Below are positions 1 through 13,000 of a DNA stretch of 64,000 nucleotides, one piece after another (the first letter of the stretch is position 1; each line of letters starts with the position of its first letter). This DNA is from Rhododendron vialii (taxonomy: Eukaryota; Streptophyta; Magnoliopsida; Ericales; Ericaceae). The stretch covers positions 26,578,561 to 26,642,560 of the forward strand of contig NC_080564.1 of assembly GCF_030253575.1 (NCBI RefSeq), written 5' to 3'. Made by a program: the position numbers and the translations under genes. The notes under the pieces are model-generated. The model saw only the letters and a list, made by a program, of their open reading frames with translations. It searched no databases and had not been told where the DNA came from.

Positions 1-2926
1 AAATATCTCCCCCTGATCAACACACAATTTGACGTTTGGATCCATAGGAGTCTCCGCAGGCTTTGCTCCCAATAAACCAGTCTCCTCTAGAATATCTAGC
101 GTATACTTTCTTTGAGATAGACTGATCCCTTCCTTGGATCTTGCTACCTCAATACCCAAGAAATATCGTAACTTACCCAAATCTTTGGTGTGAAACTGAC
201 GCTGTAAGAACTGTTTCAGCTCATCAATACCTTTCTGATCATCCCCAGTAATAATGATATCATCCACATACACAATCAACACTACTCTTCCCCGATCTGA
301 TTGAATAGAGAAGATAGAATGATCAGAATGAGAGCGACGCCTATCAAACTGCAACACAGCATCGCTAAACCTACCAAACCAAGCTCGAGGGGACTGCTTA
401 AGACCATAGAGGGCTTTGCGAATGCGACACACCTGAGAACGCTCCCCCTGAGCAACAAACCCTGGAGGTTGCTCCATATAAACCTCCTCGAGCAGGTCAC
501 CGTGTAGAAATGCATTCTTGACATCCAACTAAAACAAGGGCCAACCAAGATTGGCAGCCAGAGAAATAAGAATGCGAACAGAGTTAATCTTGGCAACCGG
601 AGAGAGAGTCTCTGCATAATCAACGCCATACGTCTGGGTATAGCCTTTGGCCACAAGACGGGCTTTGTACCGTTCTACTATGCCATCCGGATTATACTTG
701 ACTGTAAATACCCACCGACATCCAACAGTAGACTTTCCTGGTGGAAGAGAAACCAACTCCCAAGTGCCATTGTCATGAAGAGCAGACATCTCAGTCTCCA
801 TAGCTGTCCGCCACTCAGAAACAGATAAGGCCTCCTGAACAGTGTTAGGAACAAAAATGGACGAAACAGAAGTAGTAAAAGCACGAAGGGACGGAGACAG
901 ATGATTATAGGAAACAAACCGAGCAATAGGATGAGATGTGCAAGACCGAATACCTTTGCGAAGAGCTATAGGAAGACCAGGTGATGGCGGAGGTGGAGGT
1001 GGGGGTGGGGGTGGAGGTGAAGGTGCAACCGGATCTTGGGACGGAGGAGGCGTGGAGGCTGGTACTTGTGGGGCTGTTAATACTTGTTGCCGACGAACAT
1101 ACACCTGCAAGGGAGGACCAGATGGTACACAAATAGGAAACACAGACTCAGACTCAGACTCAGGAAGGTCAACTGGAGTACTGTGACCCGAGTAAAAGGG
1201 CAATGACTCATTAAATGTGACATCAGCACAAACAAAATGACGACGAAGAGATGATGAGTAACACTTATACCCTTTTTGAGTGCACGAGTACCCCAGAAAA
1301 ATACAACGAATTGACCGTGGATCAAGTTTGTCCTGGTCAGGATCCAGAGCATGAACATAACAAGTGCACCCGAACACTCATAAGGGTAATGAGTGGAGAG
1401 GGCGACCAGGAAATAAAACTGTATGGGGTATTTGACCACCTAGAACGCTAGATGGCATACGATTGATCAAGTAACATGCTGTAAGAACAGCATAACTCCA
1501 GTAAGACTTAGGAACTTGCATTTGAAATAATAGAGCACGCATAACCTCTGATAAATGCCTAATTTTGCGTTCAGCAACTCCATTTTGTTGTGGAGTTCGA
1601 GCGCAAGAAGATTGGTGAATTATACCATGGTCATCAAAAAACTTAGAAAGAGAATTATGAAAATATTCACCTGCATTGTCAGAACGAAATATACGAATGC
1701 AAGTATCAAACTGAGTTTTGATTTTCATATAAAATGACTTAAAGATAGAAGACAACTCTGACCGCTCTTTCATGAGATAAAGATACGTAACACGAGAATA
1801 ATCATCGACAAAAATAACATAATACTGAAAGCCAAAAACATTAAGAACACGCATTGGACCCCAAATATCAGAATGAACTAAGTGAAAAGGACCGGGTTAC
1901 GCGACTCTCAACCCTAGGATAAAAAGACACTCTATGATGTTTACTAAACTCACAGACTTCACAGGGCAAAGCATCAACACGGCTACATGAAGGTTCCAGC
2001 CGTTTAAGATTCTCAAGGGATGGATGACCAAGTCGACAATGATGTTGATAGGGTGACACAGAAGACTAAAGGGCAACAGAGCTAGGGTGAACATTGTCGG
2101 TAAAGTAATATAAACCACCACGCTCAGTACCACCACCAATTTTTCGTCCCGTCTTGAGATCCTGAAACACACAACCATCAGGAAGAAATGTGACAGAGCA
2201 ATTTAAAGATTTAGTAAGTTTACTAACAGACATAAGATTTAATGGAAGACGAGGAACGTGCAATACTGAATCCAAAGTCAAAGAAGAAGTAACAGAAACC
2301 AAACCCAAACCAGTAATATCAATGGTAGAACCATCGGCTAAGGTAACATGAGATGGTTTATCAATAGACTGATGGCCAGAAAGAATAGTAAAATCACCAG
2401 TCATATGATCAGATGCACCAGAATCAATAATCCAAGGAATAGAAAAACGAGAAATTGCAATACAAGCACTAGAAGAACCTGTCCGAGATAGTGCAGCAAT
2501 GGAGGAACTTGTCTGAAGTGACACAAGGCGTTGGTACTCCTCCATAGAAATAGTCACCATAGCAGTGGAGCGTGCAGCCTGCCTAATATCCTTGGGAGAA
2601 GTAACCCGATGAGCCTGAGGAAAACCATGTAGGTCATAGCAGTGGTCCACCTTATGATTAGTTCCCCCACAATAAGTACAAAGTCTAGAACCATGGCCTC
2701 GACTATGGCCACCTCCCCTTGACATGCGACCTGTACGACTAAATCCACAACGACCAGAATCATGACCACCAAAAACGCAGTCAAAACGACCACTGTACCC
2801 ATAATCACGGTCACGACCAAGGTCAAGGCTAAATGAAGAACCAAAATCACCAGAATCAGCGGAAGTAAAATCAGAACCTGATTTCATTGCAAACATATCA
2901 CCGTACAATGAGAGGCAACTAGTCAA
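1..2926 (-). pseudogene. copia gag-pol, broken (gag end, protease, integrase, RT)
   Basis: The open frame from 2926 begins with a Gly/Arg/Ser-rich segment and a CX2CX4HX4C zinc knuckle (CTYCGGTNHKVDHC). Protease motif WIIDSGASDHMTG follows. After the stop at 2066-2068 come the HHCC zinc-binding part of integrase, then a +1 shift near 1879, then the catalytic core with FVDDYSR, RSDNAGEY and NGVAERK (the D, D, E residues). A TGA at 1378 replaces what looks like an Arg codon before VFGCTC. Next come a proline-run linker (about 960-1015) and RT, interrupted by TAG at 529. RT then runs on to the window edge and includes the YVDD box near 255-270. Only about 80 residues precede the zinc knuckle, so most of the usual gag N-terminus is missing. 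Confidence 0.9.
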
Positions 2927-3229
2927 CTACCGATAGATCAACCAACCAAATACTCCACCAACAAACGGCTAATAAACAAGAAATAAGGAACTGATTGACC
3001 GGCTAACGACCAAGGGCACGACACCGCATGCATCTAACAAGACCAAAGTAGCCACCGAACAACATAATCCCAATATCGAGCAACAACCAAGAGCTCATAT
3101 GCCAACATAGACCAAATAACTCAACACAATCCAACAATTGAAATCAGACTTCAACATATCCAAACTACCATCTATTGGAGAGGATAAACTGTAGATTGAC
3201 CAAAAAATCCAAAATTACCAGAACAATCA

Positions 3230-3385
3230 GTGCATAAGAGTAACGGAACAGTACCCAACAATGATGAACAGTGCGCGATGAATAGTAATGAGGTGAACAG
3301 TAATTGATGAACAGTACCGGTAATGAACAGTAATTGATGAACAGTGCCGGTGATGAACAGTACCAGCGATGAACAGTACCTGTGA
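3230..3385 (-). repeat. Leader repeats with ACTGTTCAT core
   Basis: Seven to eight imperfect copies of a 10-20-bp unit (minus strand ACTGTTCATC/ACTGTTCATT, often followed by GGTACTG) lie between the PBS and gag. Together with the flanking sequence they fill about 600 bp that has no long coding frame. They probably belong to the untranslated leader, or mark the scar of the gag deletion. Confidence 0.7.
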
Positions 3386-3534
3386 ACTAGGATTAGGGTT
3401 AGGATTAAGGCAGAGGCTAGGATTAGAATTGTGATTTTAGGGAGTATGTACAGAGGCTAGGGTTTAGGCTAGGATTGTAGGGATTATGTACAAAGGCTAG
3501 GGTTGTGGTCGTTTAGGATTAAGATTAAGATCCC

Positions 3535-3546
3535 GCTCTGATACCA
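3535..3546 (-). other. Primer binding site for initiator tRNA-Met
   Basis: The minus-strand sequence TGGTATCAGAGC directly follows the LTR end. It is complementary to the 3' end of plant initiator tRNA-Met, the usual primer of Ty1/copia elements. It fixes both the LTR boundary and the element's orientation. Confidence 0.92.
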
Positions 3547-3682
3547 TGTTGTGAGAGAAAGAAGGAAAAGTGTATAGGGTGTTAACTAACCCTAACACAG
3601 GTGAGCTTTATTTATATTATGTGGCGACTAGTTACATAACATAAGCAATCAATGTGGGACTAAGTCCAACTCTATTCTAACA
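3547..3682 (-). repeat. 5' LTR of the copia element (136 bp)
   Basis: On the minus strand it starts TGTTAGAATAG and ends CTCACAACA, so it has the TG...CA ends of an LTR. The inner end abuts a perfect initiator-Met primer binding site. A TATA-like ATATAAATA lies mid-LTR. At 136 bp this is a very short LTR for copia. The 3' LTR partner is not in the window, so divergence and age cannot be estimated here. Confidence 0.88.
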
Positions 3683-3726
3683 GGTCTTAATAACAAATTC
3701 TGGTTTTGACAATTGTAATCTCGCAG

Positions 3727-6700
3727 AGATTCCTATGTATCATTTGGAATTGAAGCATCCATAGAAGCAGAAAGAAGTCGGAGGCTGCTGGTTTTTCGTT
3801 CATCATATGAATCACTTGTTTCCTTGGTGAGTTTACGTAAAATTTGCTCATTGTGTTTTCTTTTTTGATAAGTAATTTGATCCATTTAAGAAGCTCAAAA
3901 CACATACATCCTCGAAGGGGCATACCCCATTGAACACTGAACACTGTAAAGTTTGCTCATTGTGTTGTTAGCATCAGCATTGAACACTGTAAAGTTTATC
4001 CGTCCAGATGTGATGTGAAACCAATTCCAAACTGTCCAGATGTGAGGAAACATTTAGTTTTATGGGCAATGTCAAGTTAACATGGAACAAACTTTATCTG
4101 TCTTTCTCGTTTGTTGCGAGGATATGCAGGTATCTGGAAGAGTATAGTAAACTGGATTTCCTTTTTTGTTAGTTTTTTCAGTCTCCAAGTATGGTCAGGT
4201 TTTCTTATAAACAAGTGGAACATAATTAGCTTTCTTAGCTGCAATTTTGTGGGATATGTTGTTCATGGAAAAAGTAAATTGTTAACAGGTACCTTCTTAA
4301 CTGGAGGTAACTCGGCTGTGCGGTGTTATGATATTGTTAATGCCTTCCACAGAATAGTGGTTGACCAATGTACCTATTTTTCCCTCTTGCAGGTTAGCTT
4401 CAGAGTTCAGTATCCCCAGGACTATGCAGACCTTTCAAGGGAGGACCTTAAGGATTTCAAGAAAACTAGATATGGTATCAAATTGAGTGTTGTATAAGCA
4501 GTAAATTAGCTGACTGGCCTATAGCATCCCTTGCAGTTGCAGATGATTATTATGCAGTTGGATGGTGTTTCCAGATATTATATTCTGTTATTTTAGATTC
4601 CATACAGAGCCATGCAAGGATGTGATTATTTTTTTAATCTAGTAACATATCAGAAGACTCTATGATGTTATGTTATTTTCTCCTCAACAGTTTTTCTCCT
4701 TTATGCTTCAATCGATATTTTAGTTTGTTTTTCCTCTTAACTGAGTGATTAATCAAGTAACTCTTTGTCATGGGCTTGTCTCCAGATATATCAAAGTTTT
4801 TTTGTGTGTGTGTGTGTGTAATACATGTATGTTGTATAATGCAGTTAATTTGTGAGTCTTTTGATAGTTCATTTATAATCTTTATCTTGAGAGGTCTACC
4901 ATTCGATATTTCAGAAGACTAATTTAAGTTTGTGATGTTGCTAGATGTAGCGGATGTCTTAATTGATGCAGCATTGGTCTTAGGAGGTGAAGCAACATTG
5001 AAGATTCTTTACATGAAGCTTGTTGAGGTGCTTAGTCATTCTCTTTGATGCCGTAAAGTGTTTTTCATAATGCTAATTGGTCTATTCTATATATTTACTG
5101 TAAAAAATGTTGGTATTGGTTAAAGAGCAAATTTTGTAGTTGGAATTTCTCGTGGTGTTAAAAATTGCTAATTGTATTTATAGCTTATTTTTTAGATGAT
5201 TATGCGTAGATTTGAGATAATTCAATTTGGGCTTTGGGCATTTCGTTTTGCAGACGAACTCTTGAATTGATATTTTCCTGAAACTCCGTACATTTTTTGA
5301 TGGAATGTTGCAAAGTGCTTACCTTGAAGTCCGCTCAAGGCTATTAGGTTGCGTTCATATATTTAATAAAGGCGGCTTCATGGTTTATGTACCAGCTGAA
5401 GAATGAGCTAAGCAAGTGGTTTAATTGAGAAGGGGAGGAGAGGGAGACATCAAAAGAAGAGAAAGTAGATGAAGGGAATCTAGGGAACCGGGAGAAAAAT
5501 GATACTGGCGATGTCAGCTTGTTGCTATGTGCCTCAGCTTGATAAAAGGAAAGGAACTACCAGGGATTGCATCACTGTCCTTACATTCACTTTGTCTCAT
5601 CCTCTCTTCAAGACTCGAGTTATCTTCCACTTCCGTTCTCTTTAAGTTTAATAACAAAAAGAAAGTGTACTCTACACATACGGCATACCCATCAATTTAA
5701 TCAAGCTGCTTGCTCCTACACATCCCTTTCCTTTCTTTCCCGGTTCGGCTTCCAATCATCTGATCCCTGACTCAGCTTTCTACCTGCGACTTGCATTGCT
5801 CCTTCAGTTAGAAAAAGCTTGGTGACCTTTTCTATCTTAAGCGCTTGCTTTCCCAATGCTTTATGTTAAAGCCCTTCTTGTTTTTAGAATACCCATGGGC
5901 TTGTAGATTGCTGAGTCATCATGCGAGGTTTCTTAAATCCTTACTTCGAGCTGGTGCAGCCTGCAATCCGAAGTGAGGATGAGGACGGCCATTTGAAGAT
6001 GCCCGCGAGAACCTTGACAAAATCAAAGTACGTTTGATAAGGCGTTGGTTCTGCTGGTCGAGGTTGCTCTTTGCGAAAAAGAATGTCCGGTATGGACATT
6101 AAGTGTAGATAAGGAGCTGGGCAATTGGTAGTGAGGCAAATGTCTAAGAGCTAGTGAGTGGTTAAGACAAGGTGCGGTGCAGTCTGGTCAGAGCATCTGT
6201 TTAGGTTCAAATCCTTTCACCTTCGTGTGGCCAATTGTAAGAAAAATTTTGAGCAGTTCCCTAAAGTTTTTTAAAGTTTTGGAACCTTTTATTCAGGCTG
6301 GTTCTGATTTAAATAGTTCTTATTTTGGGTCCAAGATTATTTCCCTAACAGATATGGTTCAAACATATGAATCGGACATTCTTCCGATGCCACAGCTTCT
6401 TAGGTATTAAAAGAAAGGTCCAGGAAAGGGTATCTTGCTATCTTCCGACAGCACATTTCAGAACAGGATACAGCTGAAAACCGGTAGGAGCTTGTGCCAG
6501 TCTAGCTCTAATTAAATTATATGATATAGGATTTAGTCATGTTTTTTGATAAGCATGTCATAGGTTGATCTATTAGACAGCGATACAGTTGTTAAGCAAA
6601 TTCTGTAGCATTGTCATCTATATCAGTGTAGTCGAAAGAGGCTACATCGCTAGTCTAGGTGGTTAGGGTAGGTGGGTCAGCGACAGAATCCTCTAGCTAA

Positions 6701-9700
6701 CGCCAAGCAAGGTAGAGTTTTGTCATTGCTGGAGGGACATTGTTTTTTTGTTTTTTTAAGAGCCTAGTCGTCAGGGAACCGCCTCTCTGAAGCTTACATA
6801 GTTTGATAAGGTGAACCATTTTTTTGTAGAATCTTACAAAGTCAAATGAAAGACGGGCATACTTTGATTGCTTTGCAGGGTTTAAGAATTTAAGCGGCTT
6901 GAAAGAAAAAAAAGAATCGGGAGTATTACGTGTTGTATTTGGTTATAGTTATGCCGATGTTTTTGAGCAACATTCTTGGCCTCGTTCAACTTGGTACTCA
7001 ACCAAAGAGGAGTTGAACTTTAGGTATCTATTGTGAGAAATCGAGATTGAAGTTAGAGTGCATGGTATGATGTTTGTCTCTTTTTTTTGGGTACTTATAT
7101 GATGTTTATCGCCACTTGATGTTTGCAAAGAATTTTTGTGCACATCATTGGTTGCAAAATCGGATTTCTGAGAATATTTGGGTAATTATCTTATCTAATG
7201 GAACTTTTTTTTTTTATCGGCTATTATCTAATGAAACTTGTACTGTTGATTGAACTCAGATTGTGATCGTAAGCTCCTGAAGTTTACCAATTCAGATAAC
7301 TTTTATAATATATGTTTATGTAATTCGTATTTCTTACCACGACACCCTCTTCTTTTCCTTTTCATTTCCCATTTATCTGTTTATTGAGGCTGTGAAGTGG
7401 ATTGTTGTAGTAATCTGTAAGTGGTTCCTTATTCCATGTGATTTTTTCTGAGCCAGGGTCTCACAATTTTCTGCTACGATTTTTTTCTTAGCCTGGAGGG
7501 AGCTCCGGAAATGGTGAACATAGCAATTGGCGTTCAGCGGAGGCCGCTTTGTATTGTATCCGAGCTATATCAGATTATGTTTCTGTCACGGAAGCTGAAG
7601 TAATGCCCCAGGTACGAATGTAGTTCAGGTTACTCTTGCTAGATGTGAAGGCTGCAACATGACTTCCCCCTTTCCCCCTCTTTGCTGTGGTCTCTTGTTT
7701 TTACTTTCTTTTGGGATTTTTTTTCATGTTACCTTTTCTCTGAAGGTGAATAATTTATGCATTTTCCTGTTGAGTGATTTCCTTTTGGTTACTTCTGTTA
7801 GACTATCTCTCTCCCTGCTATTCAAGGTTTTGTTTGCTACACACAGGTTATGTATTTGCTTCCCAAACTTCCTCATCAACCCCAACTTCTAACAACTGGT
7901 AGTATATCCTTCTTTATTTAGTAATCAAAGGTATTTTCTGTTTGCGGAAAAGAGGACTATGGTGCTACCGTGGAAATGGCTTGTTATCCCTCCCAACTCC
8001 CAAGGGACCCATAAATTTGGTTTAAACCCCAAAAGCTCCACCAAGGCACTAACCATGGCCCTTAATAGCATTATCTATTTATAATCATAGATAAGCTAAT
8101 ACATGTCCGGTTTTTCTTTTCTTTCTTTTCCTCTTCTAGTGTGCTTAACGATTGGAGCTTATTCAAAATGGCTTGATGCTGCGCCTACTGGACTCTCATT
8201 CTTGCCTTCACTCATAGATATTCTTGTGAGTGGCATGAATGTCTCTGAAGATACTGCAGCAGCTGCTGCTTTGGCTTTTAGACACATCTGCAACGGTATA
8301 GACTCTCCACTGTCAATATTTTTTGCCATTATTTTTCACTCCAATATTTTTTTGAACCGCGATTTTTTCACTCCAATATTGCCTCCACCGTTTGGACTGG
8401 TCATGCATGCTTCAGTTGTAGGTTTCTATGCAACTTGCTTTGATGTATTTACCATTGGCCTGTCGGACCTGAGTTTCAAGTTTTATATGGTCCTTGGTTT
8501 CTCTTCTCCTTAAAGGATGCTAAGTGATAATTACAGAATTAGCGATCTCGTTTAGTTGTTGCTTTTATCAGAAGGTTTTAGCTGCAGTTAGAAAACTACA
8601 AGTGTGCTTAACCAACAAAATTGTATCTTTGCATTCAACTTTCCTGAGTCTAAAAATGCTGAAAAAGTGAATCTTGAATGATAGGTCCCATTGTAGTGTA
8701 TTTCACACTATGTTGCATTCCAGTCTACTATGTCACAGCTTTGGTGACATGTTTTCTGGGTCGTCTTCCTGGAATTTGATCTTAATTCTGTGGTGTTTTG
8801 GCTTTGAGCTTTTCGACGTCATGTATCATAGTTAGAGTTGTCATTCAAGCTGCAATCTCATACCAGCTATATAGCTACAGCATGATACTTTACTACTATT
8901 GTTCACAGTGCTGATTATCCTATTTATTTAGACTGTGGCAAGAAGCTTTGTGGATCCTTAGATGGTCTTTTCCATATATACCAAAGGGCTATGATTGGAG
9001 AAGGGACCTTTAAGGTCTCTGCTGAGGACTCGTTGCATCTGGTTGAAGCTTTGAGGTACTTTTGTTTGCTTGAAAAGTTTTTAGGCTACCCCAGTACATA
9101 AAATCTCCTTCATTTTATTCTATTCCTCCTTGCTTCGCAGTGTGGTTATTACAGAACTTCCTTCAGACCATGCTAAGAAAGCCCTTGAGGTTTTATGCTT
9201 GCCTGCTGTGACTCCTTTACAGGTCAGTTTCACTTCTGAAGCCAATATTGAGTTCTACTTCAATAGCATAATTTGCCACTTATTGTGTTCAACAACCAGG
9301 AAGTTATTAATCAAGGTCCTTTGGTATTGGGTCAAACAACAGCTCGTGAGTTAACAGTTCATATTGATCGACTTGCAAATATATTTAGGTATTGTTGTTC
9401 TCTTTGTTGTATCCTCTCTTTCCCTAATCTTTGAGCAATGCTATATCAATTGCTTCATTCAACTATTTTGCAGATATGTAAATCACCCTGAAGCTGTCGC
9501 AGATGCAGTTCAACGTCTTTGGCCAATATTCAAAGCCATCTTTGATATGTAAGAATCCTTTAACTGCTGCCTCAATAGGATAATTGATAACTCCCTCAGG
9601 CATATGTACTTGATATTCTATTCTGGCTGATCTATGGTTCAAAATGATTGCAGTCGTGCTTGGGATATGCGGACAATGGAGTCTCTTTGTCGGGCTTGCA

Positions 9701-10004
9701 AAAATGCTGTGAGTTTGCTCGATAATTATTTTGTTTTAAAAGCTGGGTGAATTTGTCAAATAAGCCTTTCGATAGAGAATAAAGAAAAATATGAGATATA
9801 TTAATAGACTTGACTTTCATTGCTTGTAAATTGTGCTTGAGTAATCAAGGCCATTAAATCTTTTGAATCGGACTGGCCAATTACAAAGTAAACCTAGCTC
9901 AAAAAGTTGAGGTTTTGTTGGGATGGGTCCCACTACAGAAGTGCTCTGTTGTACCTGGACTTAAGATCGAGTTTTCCTCCAACCTAATTTAATCCATCTG
10001 TAAA

Positions 10005-10045
<41 letters not shown>

Positions 10046-13000
10046 CCTACGATACCGCTGTCATTGTAACCATCATGCCAACCAACACTGCTCAGCCTTA
10101 ATCTTTACCTCCCTTGTTTCAATAACTGCCTTCAATAGTACCTGAGAATTCCACTTTATTGCATACTGAAATTATAGGTTTATGTTGCTTCCTGGCGTTG
10201 AATTTTGTGTTTATCCAATGCCAATTTAGGATCTGAAATCTCCATCGGGGTTTCTAGAGCTAGTTTGTAAAATCATGTTTGTTATCTAATGATTCCGTAT
10301 GTCACTATGGTTTTTATTTCTTTCCAATGAAGCTGAACTATTGATGTTTAGGTAAGAACATCTAAAAGGTTTATGGGACTTACAATTGGAGCAATGCTAG
10401 AGGAGATACAAGCCCTGTATAAACAGCACCACCAGTCATGTTTCCTTTATCTCTCGAGTGAAGTTATAAAGGTATATGCCTTTCTTTATGGGCTTCAAGC
10501 TGTATCTATTTGTCCTGACTTTGTCGGATTTCATGATGCAGATATTTGGGTCTGATCCATCTTGCGCAGACTACTTAAAAATCTTGATTGAATCGCTCTT
10601 CAGCCACACCATATGTCTGCTTAAAACAATCCAGGTATGTTGTTAATTGCTAGTGTGTTGCCTCTTCTTCCCATCTTTCAATGCATTTTCCTTGATTGTG
10701 ATTAGAGGAATCTTCTCTTTAGGACTTCACGTCCAGACCAGACATTGCAGATGACTGTTTTCTGTTGGCGTCGCGGTGCATCCGCTATTGTCCTGATTTG
10801 TTTTTCCCTTTGCCGGTATTTCCACCACTAGTAGATTGTGCTATGATTGGCATCACAGTGCAGCACAGGTTAAGTCTCTCTCTCTCTCTCACACACAAAC
10901 ACCACCCCCCCCCCCCCCCCCCCCCCCCCAGGTGCAACCGGACACATGCACTCATATGGACAAGGGTGTTTCAAGTTTTAATTCAAATTTTAGATCTCAA
11001 TAGCTTAGAAAAATAGTGGGGGAATAATTTAACCTTCTAGTGTATCTTGTTGCTTTGTCAATGTTATGTCAGGATTCAAGTCTCCCTTTTATCTTGCTGA
11101 ACTAAAATTATGTACGGTTATGACTTATGAGAGTATTCCATGGGAAAATTCTGGCTACTCAGAAAGAAGAAAAACACATAAAGATGAGTGGAATCAAACT
11201 GATGTTTCTCTCAAATGTCCATAACTAGTATACTTCATACCACGATAAGGCTGCTGTCCTGTTGTAGTATATTAGGAATTAGGACTTAATCAACCATGAA
11301 GGTAATAGTGCGGTGTTCTTGCTTTTGGACTTGACAGCAGAAATAGGTCAAGTTATTCCTTTGCAGGAATCATATGGGCAGCAGCACCGTTGCGCATGCC
11401 TTTCTTGATCATACACATGCTGGCAGCAGCACCATTACCATTGCATGCCATTGTTGGACACTTACCTTTTGGTGCATGCCTAAGGAATCTTAATGATGTC
11501 CAGACAATCTTCACTTGCAGGGATGGCTAAGATTTTGCATTGGAGAAATGTTGTATTGCAAAACTACTGCATTTTTCATTGACACAAGTGTTAGAATTGC
11601 AACAAGTTGATATAATACCGAGATTATGTGTTGTGAACCGCCAATCTAGAAACCTATAAAGTGAGGACATCTCGCAGGGTCACGTATGGGTGTCGTACAC
11701 TCTCCACTCTGTTGGCGGACACTCTAGAACACGCTCTGCACACTCTTGGGGTACTGTGTCTGTGGATACTCCCAGGACACGTGGAGTGTCAAACCAAGTG
11801 GCTCTAGTCAAAGCTTAGCAAAGTCTTCTTTTTGGTGGATTTTTTTTTGGTTGATATAGATGATGATCAATTAATTAAGGCACGTGAATGATGATAAATG
11901 TGAATAAACACACATGCTATTTTATTTATAATGAAACTATGAGAGCCTTCGTTTTTTGTTTTCTCTCAACATAATGAAATACATCGAAATAGTTTCTGCT
12001 ATTTAATTTATAGTGAAACTATGAGTGCCTTTGCTCTTTGTTTTTTCTCAACATAATGAAATACCTCAAAATAGTTTCTCAAACAGGTCCTAAAATGCTT
12101 CATACTCTTTAACTTTTTGAAATCTGCCTGGCGGGGTGTTGGGTTGTGTCACCTCTCGTGTTGGTGCTGCATAGCTTGTTACTGTTCACGTACTTCGTTG
12201 AAGCAACTTGGAAAATCATCTCACCAAACCTTTATAATGAGTTCTCTTGTGCTGTGCTGAGTGCTTTCTTTTTTTAGTTGAATCATGCATGAACGCTTTC
12301 TCCAGATTTGGGTGTGGTTTGAGTAAGAATGAACTTGGACTCCAGCATGGTGACCATCCTTCCTTTTTAGTTTGTTTCCGTGTTCATCTATTTCTAAGTT
12401 TTGGGTTTGTAGCAAATCTAAGGGATCTTTTTTGTGATTCTCAAAAATAACTAGCCATCCTTTGCACTAAATTGTAGCTACAACTTTGTTTCTTGTTTGC
12501 AGAGAGGCCTCCAATTCCATATTTACTTTCTTATCCGATATATTCGATATTTCAAACTCTAGTCAGGGAGAAAAATATACATCCATCAGAGATAATGTCA
12601 TAATTCCTCGGGGCCCCACCATCACCAGAATTTTGGTTGCCTCTTTAACTGGAGCACTCCCAAGTTCTCGACTAGAAACGGTAAGTTTCTCCAAAACTTC
12701 CAAATACATTTGCGTGTATTTTGGAAAGGGGATGTTGCAGAAGTTCATATTTTCGATTCATACGTTATTAAGCTTGAAACTCGATGAACCTTCATATGCA
12801 GGTAATCTATGCCTTACTAGCATTAACTCGAGCATATAGGTCGAGAGCTTTGGAGTGGGCCCAGGATAGCGTTTTGCTAATCCCATCAACAGCAGCGACA
12901 GAGGCGGAGAGGTCGAGGTTTTTACGAGCGTTGTCTGAGGTGGTATCTAGGGGTGATGTTAATGCTCTCACAATTTCCATCGAAGAACTGTCAGAGGTTT

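Larger units (their letters stand above)
1..3682 (-). mobile_element. Ty1/copia LTR retrotransposon, 5' part, cut by window edge
   Basis: Read on the minus strand, the order is LTR, primer binding site, leader, gag zinc knuckle, protease, integrase and reverse transcriptase. Integrase before RT is the diagnostic Ty1/copia order. RNase H and the 3' LTR would lie left of base 1. The element is dead: there are in-frame stops at 2066-2068 (TAG), 1378-1380 (TGA) and 529-531 (TAG), plus an extra base near 1879. It lies antisense inside an intron of the MOS14-like gene, and its outer end is 44 bp before the exon starting at 3727. The target-site duplication cannot be checked because the other end is outside the window. 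Confidence 0.93.
5028..7491. other. Long MOS14 intron (2.46 kb)
   Basis: This intron lies between the exons ending LVE and starting PGGSS. It runs GTGCTTAG...TTTTCTTAG. Roughly 5400-6900 differs in texture from neighbouring AT-rich introns and contains a tRNA-Pro relic; see the separate entries. The rest shows nothing I recognise. Confidence 0.7.

Noticed and set aside
938..1186. Gly-rich frame on the plus strand
   Set aside because: Antisense of the proline-run linker in the copia pol region.
4111..4497. 128-codon open frame on the plus strand
   Set aside because: It is intron sequence read through into a MOS14 exon (4393-4474) and then into the next intron. Not a separate gene.
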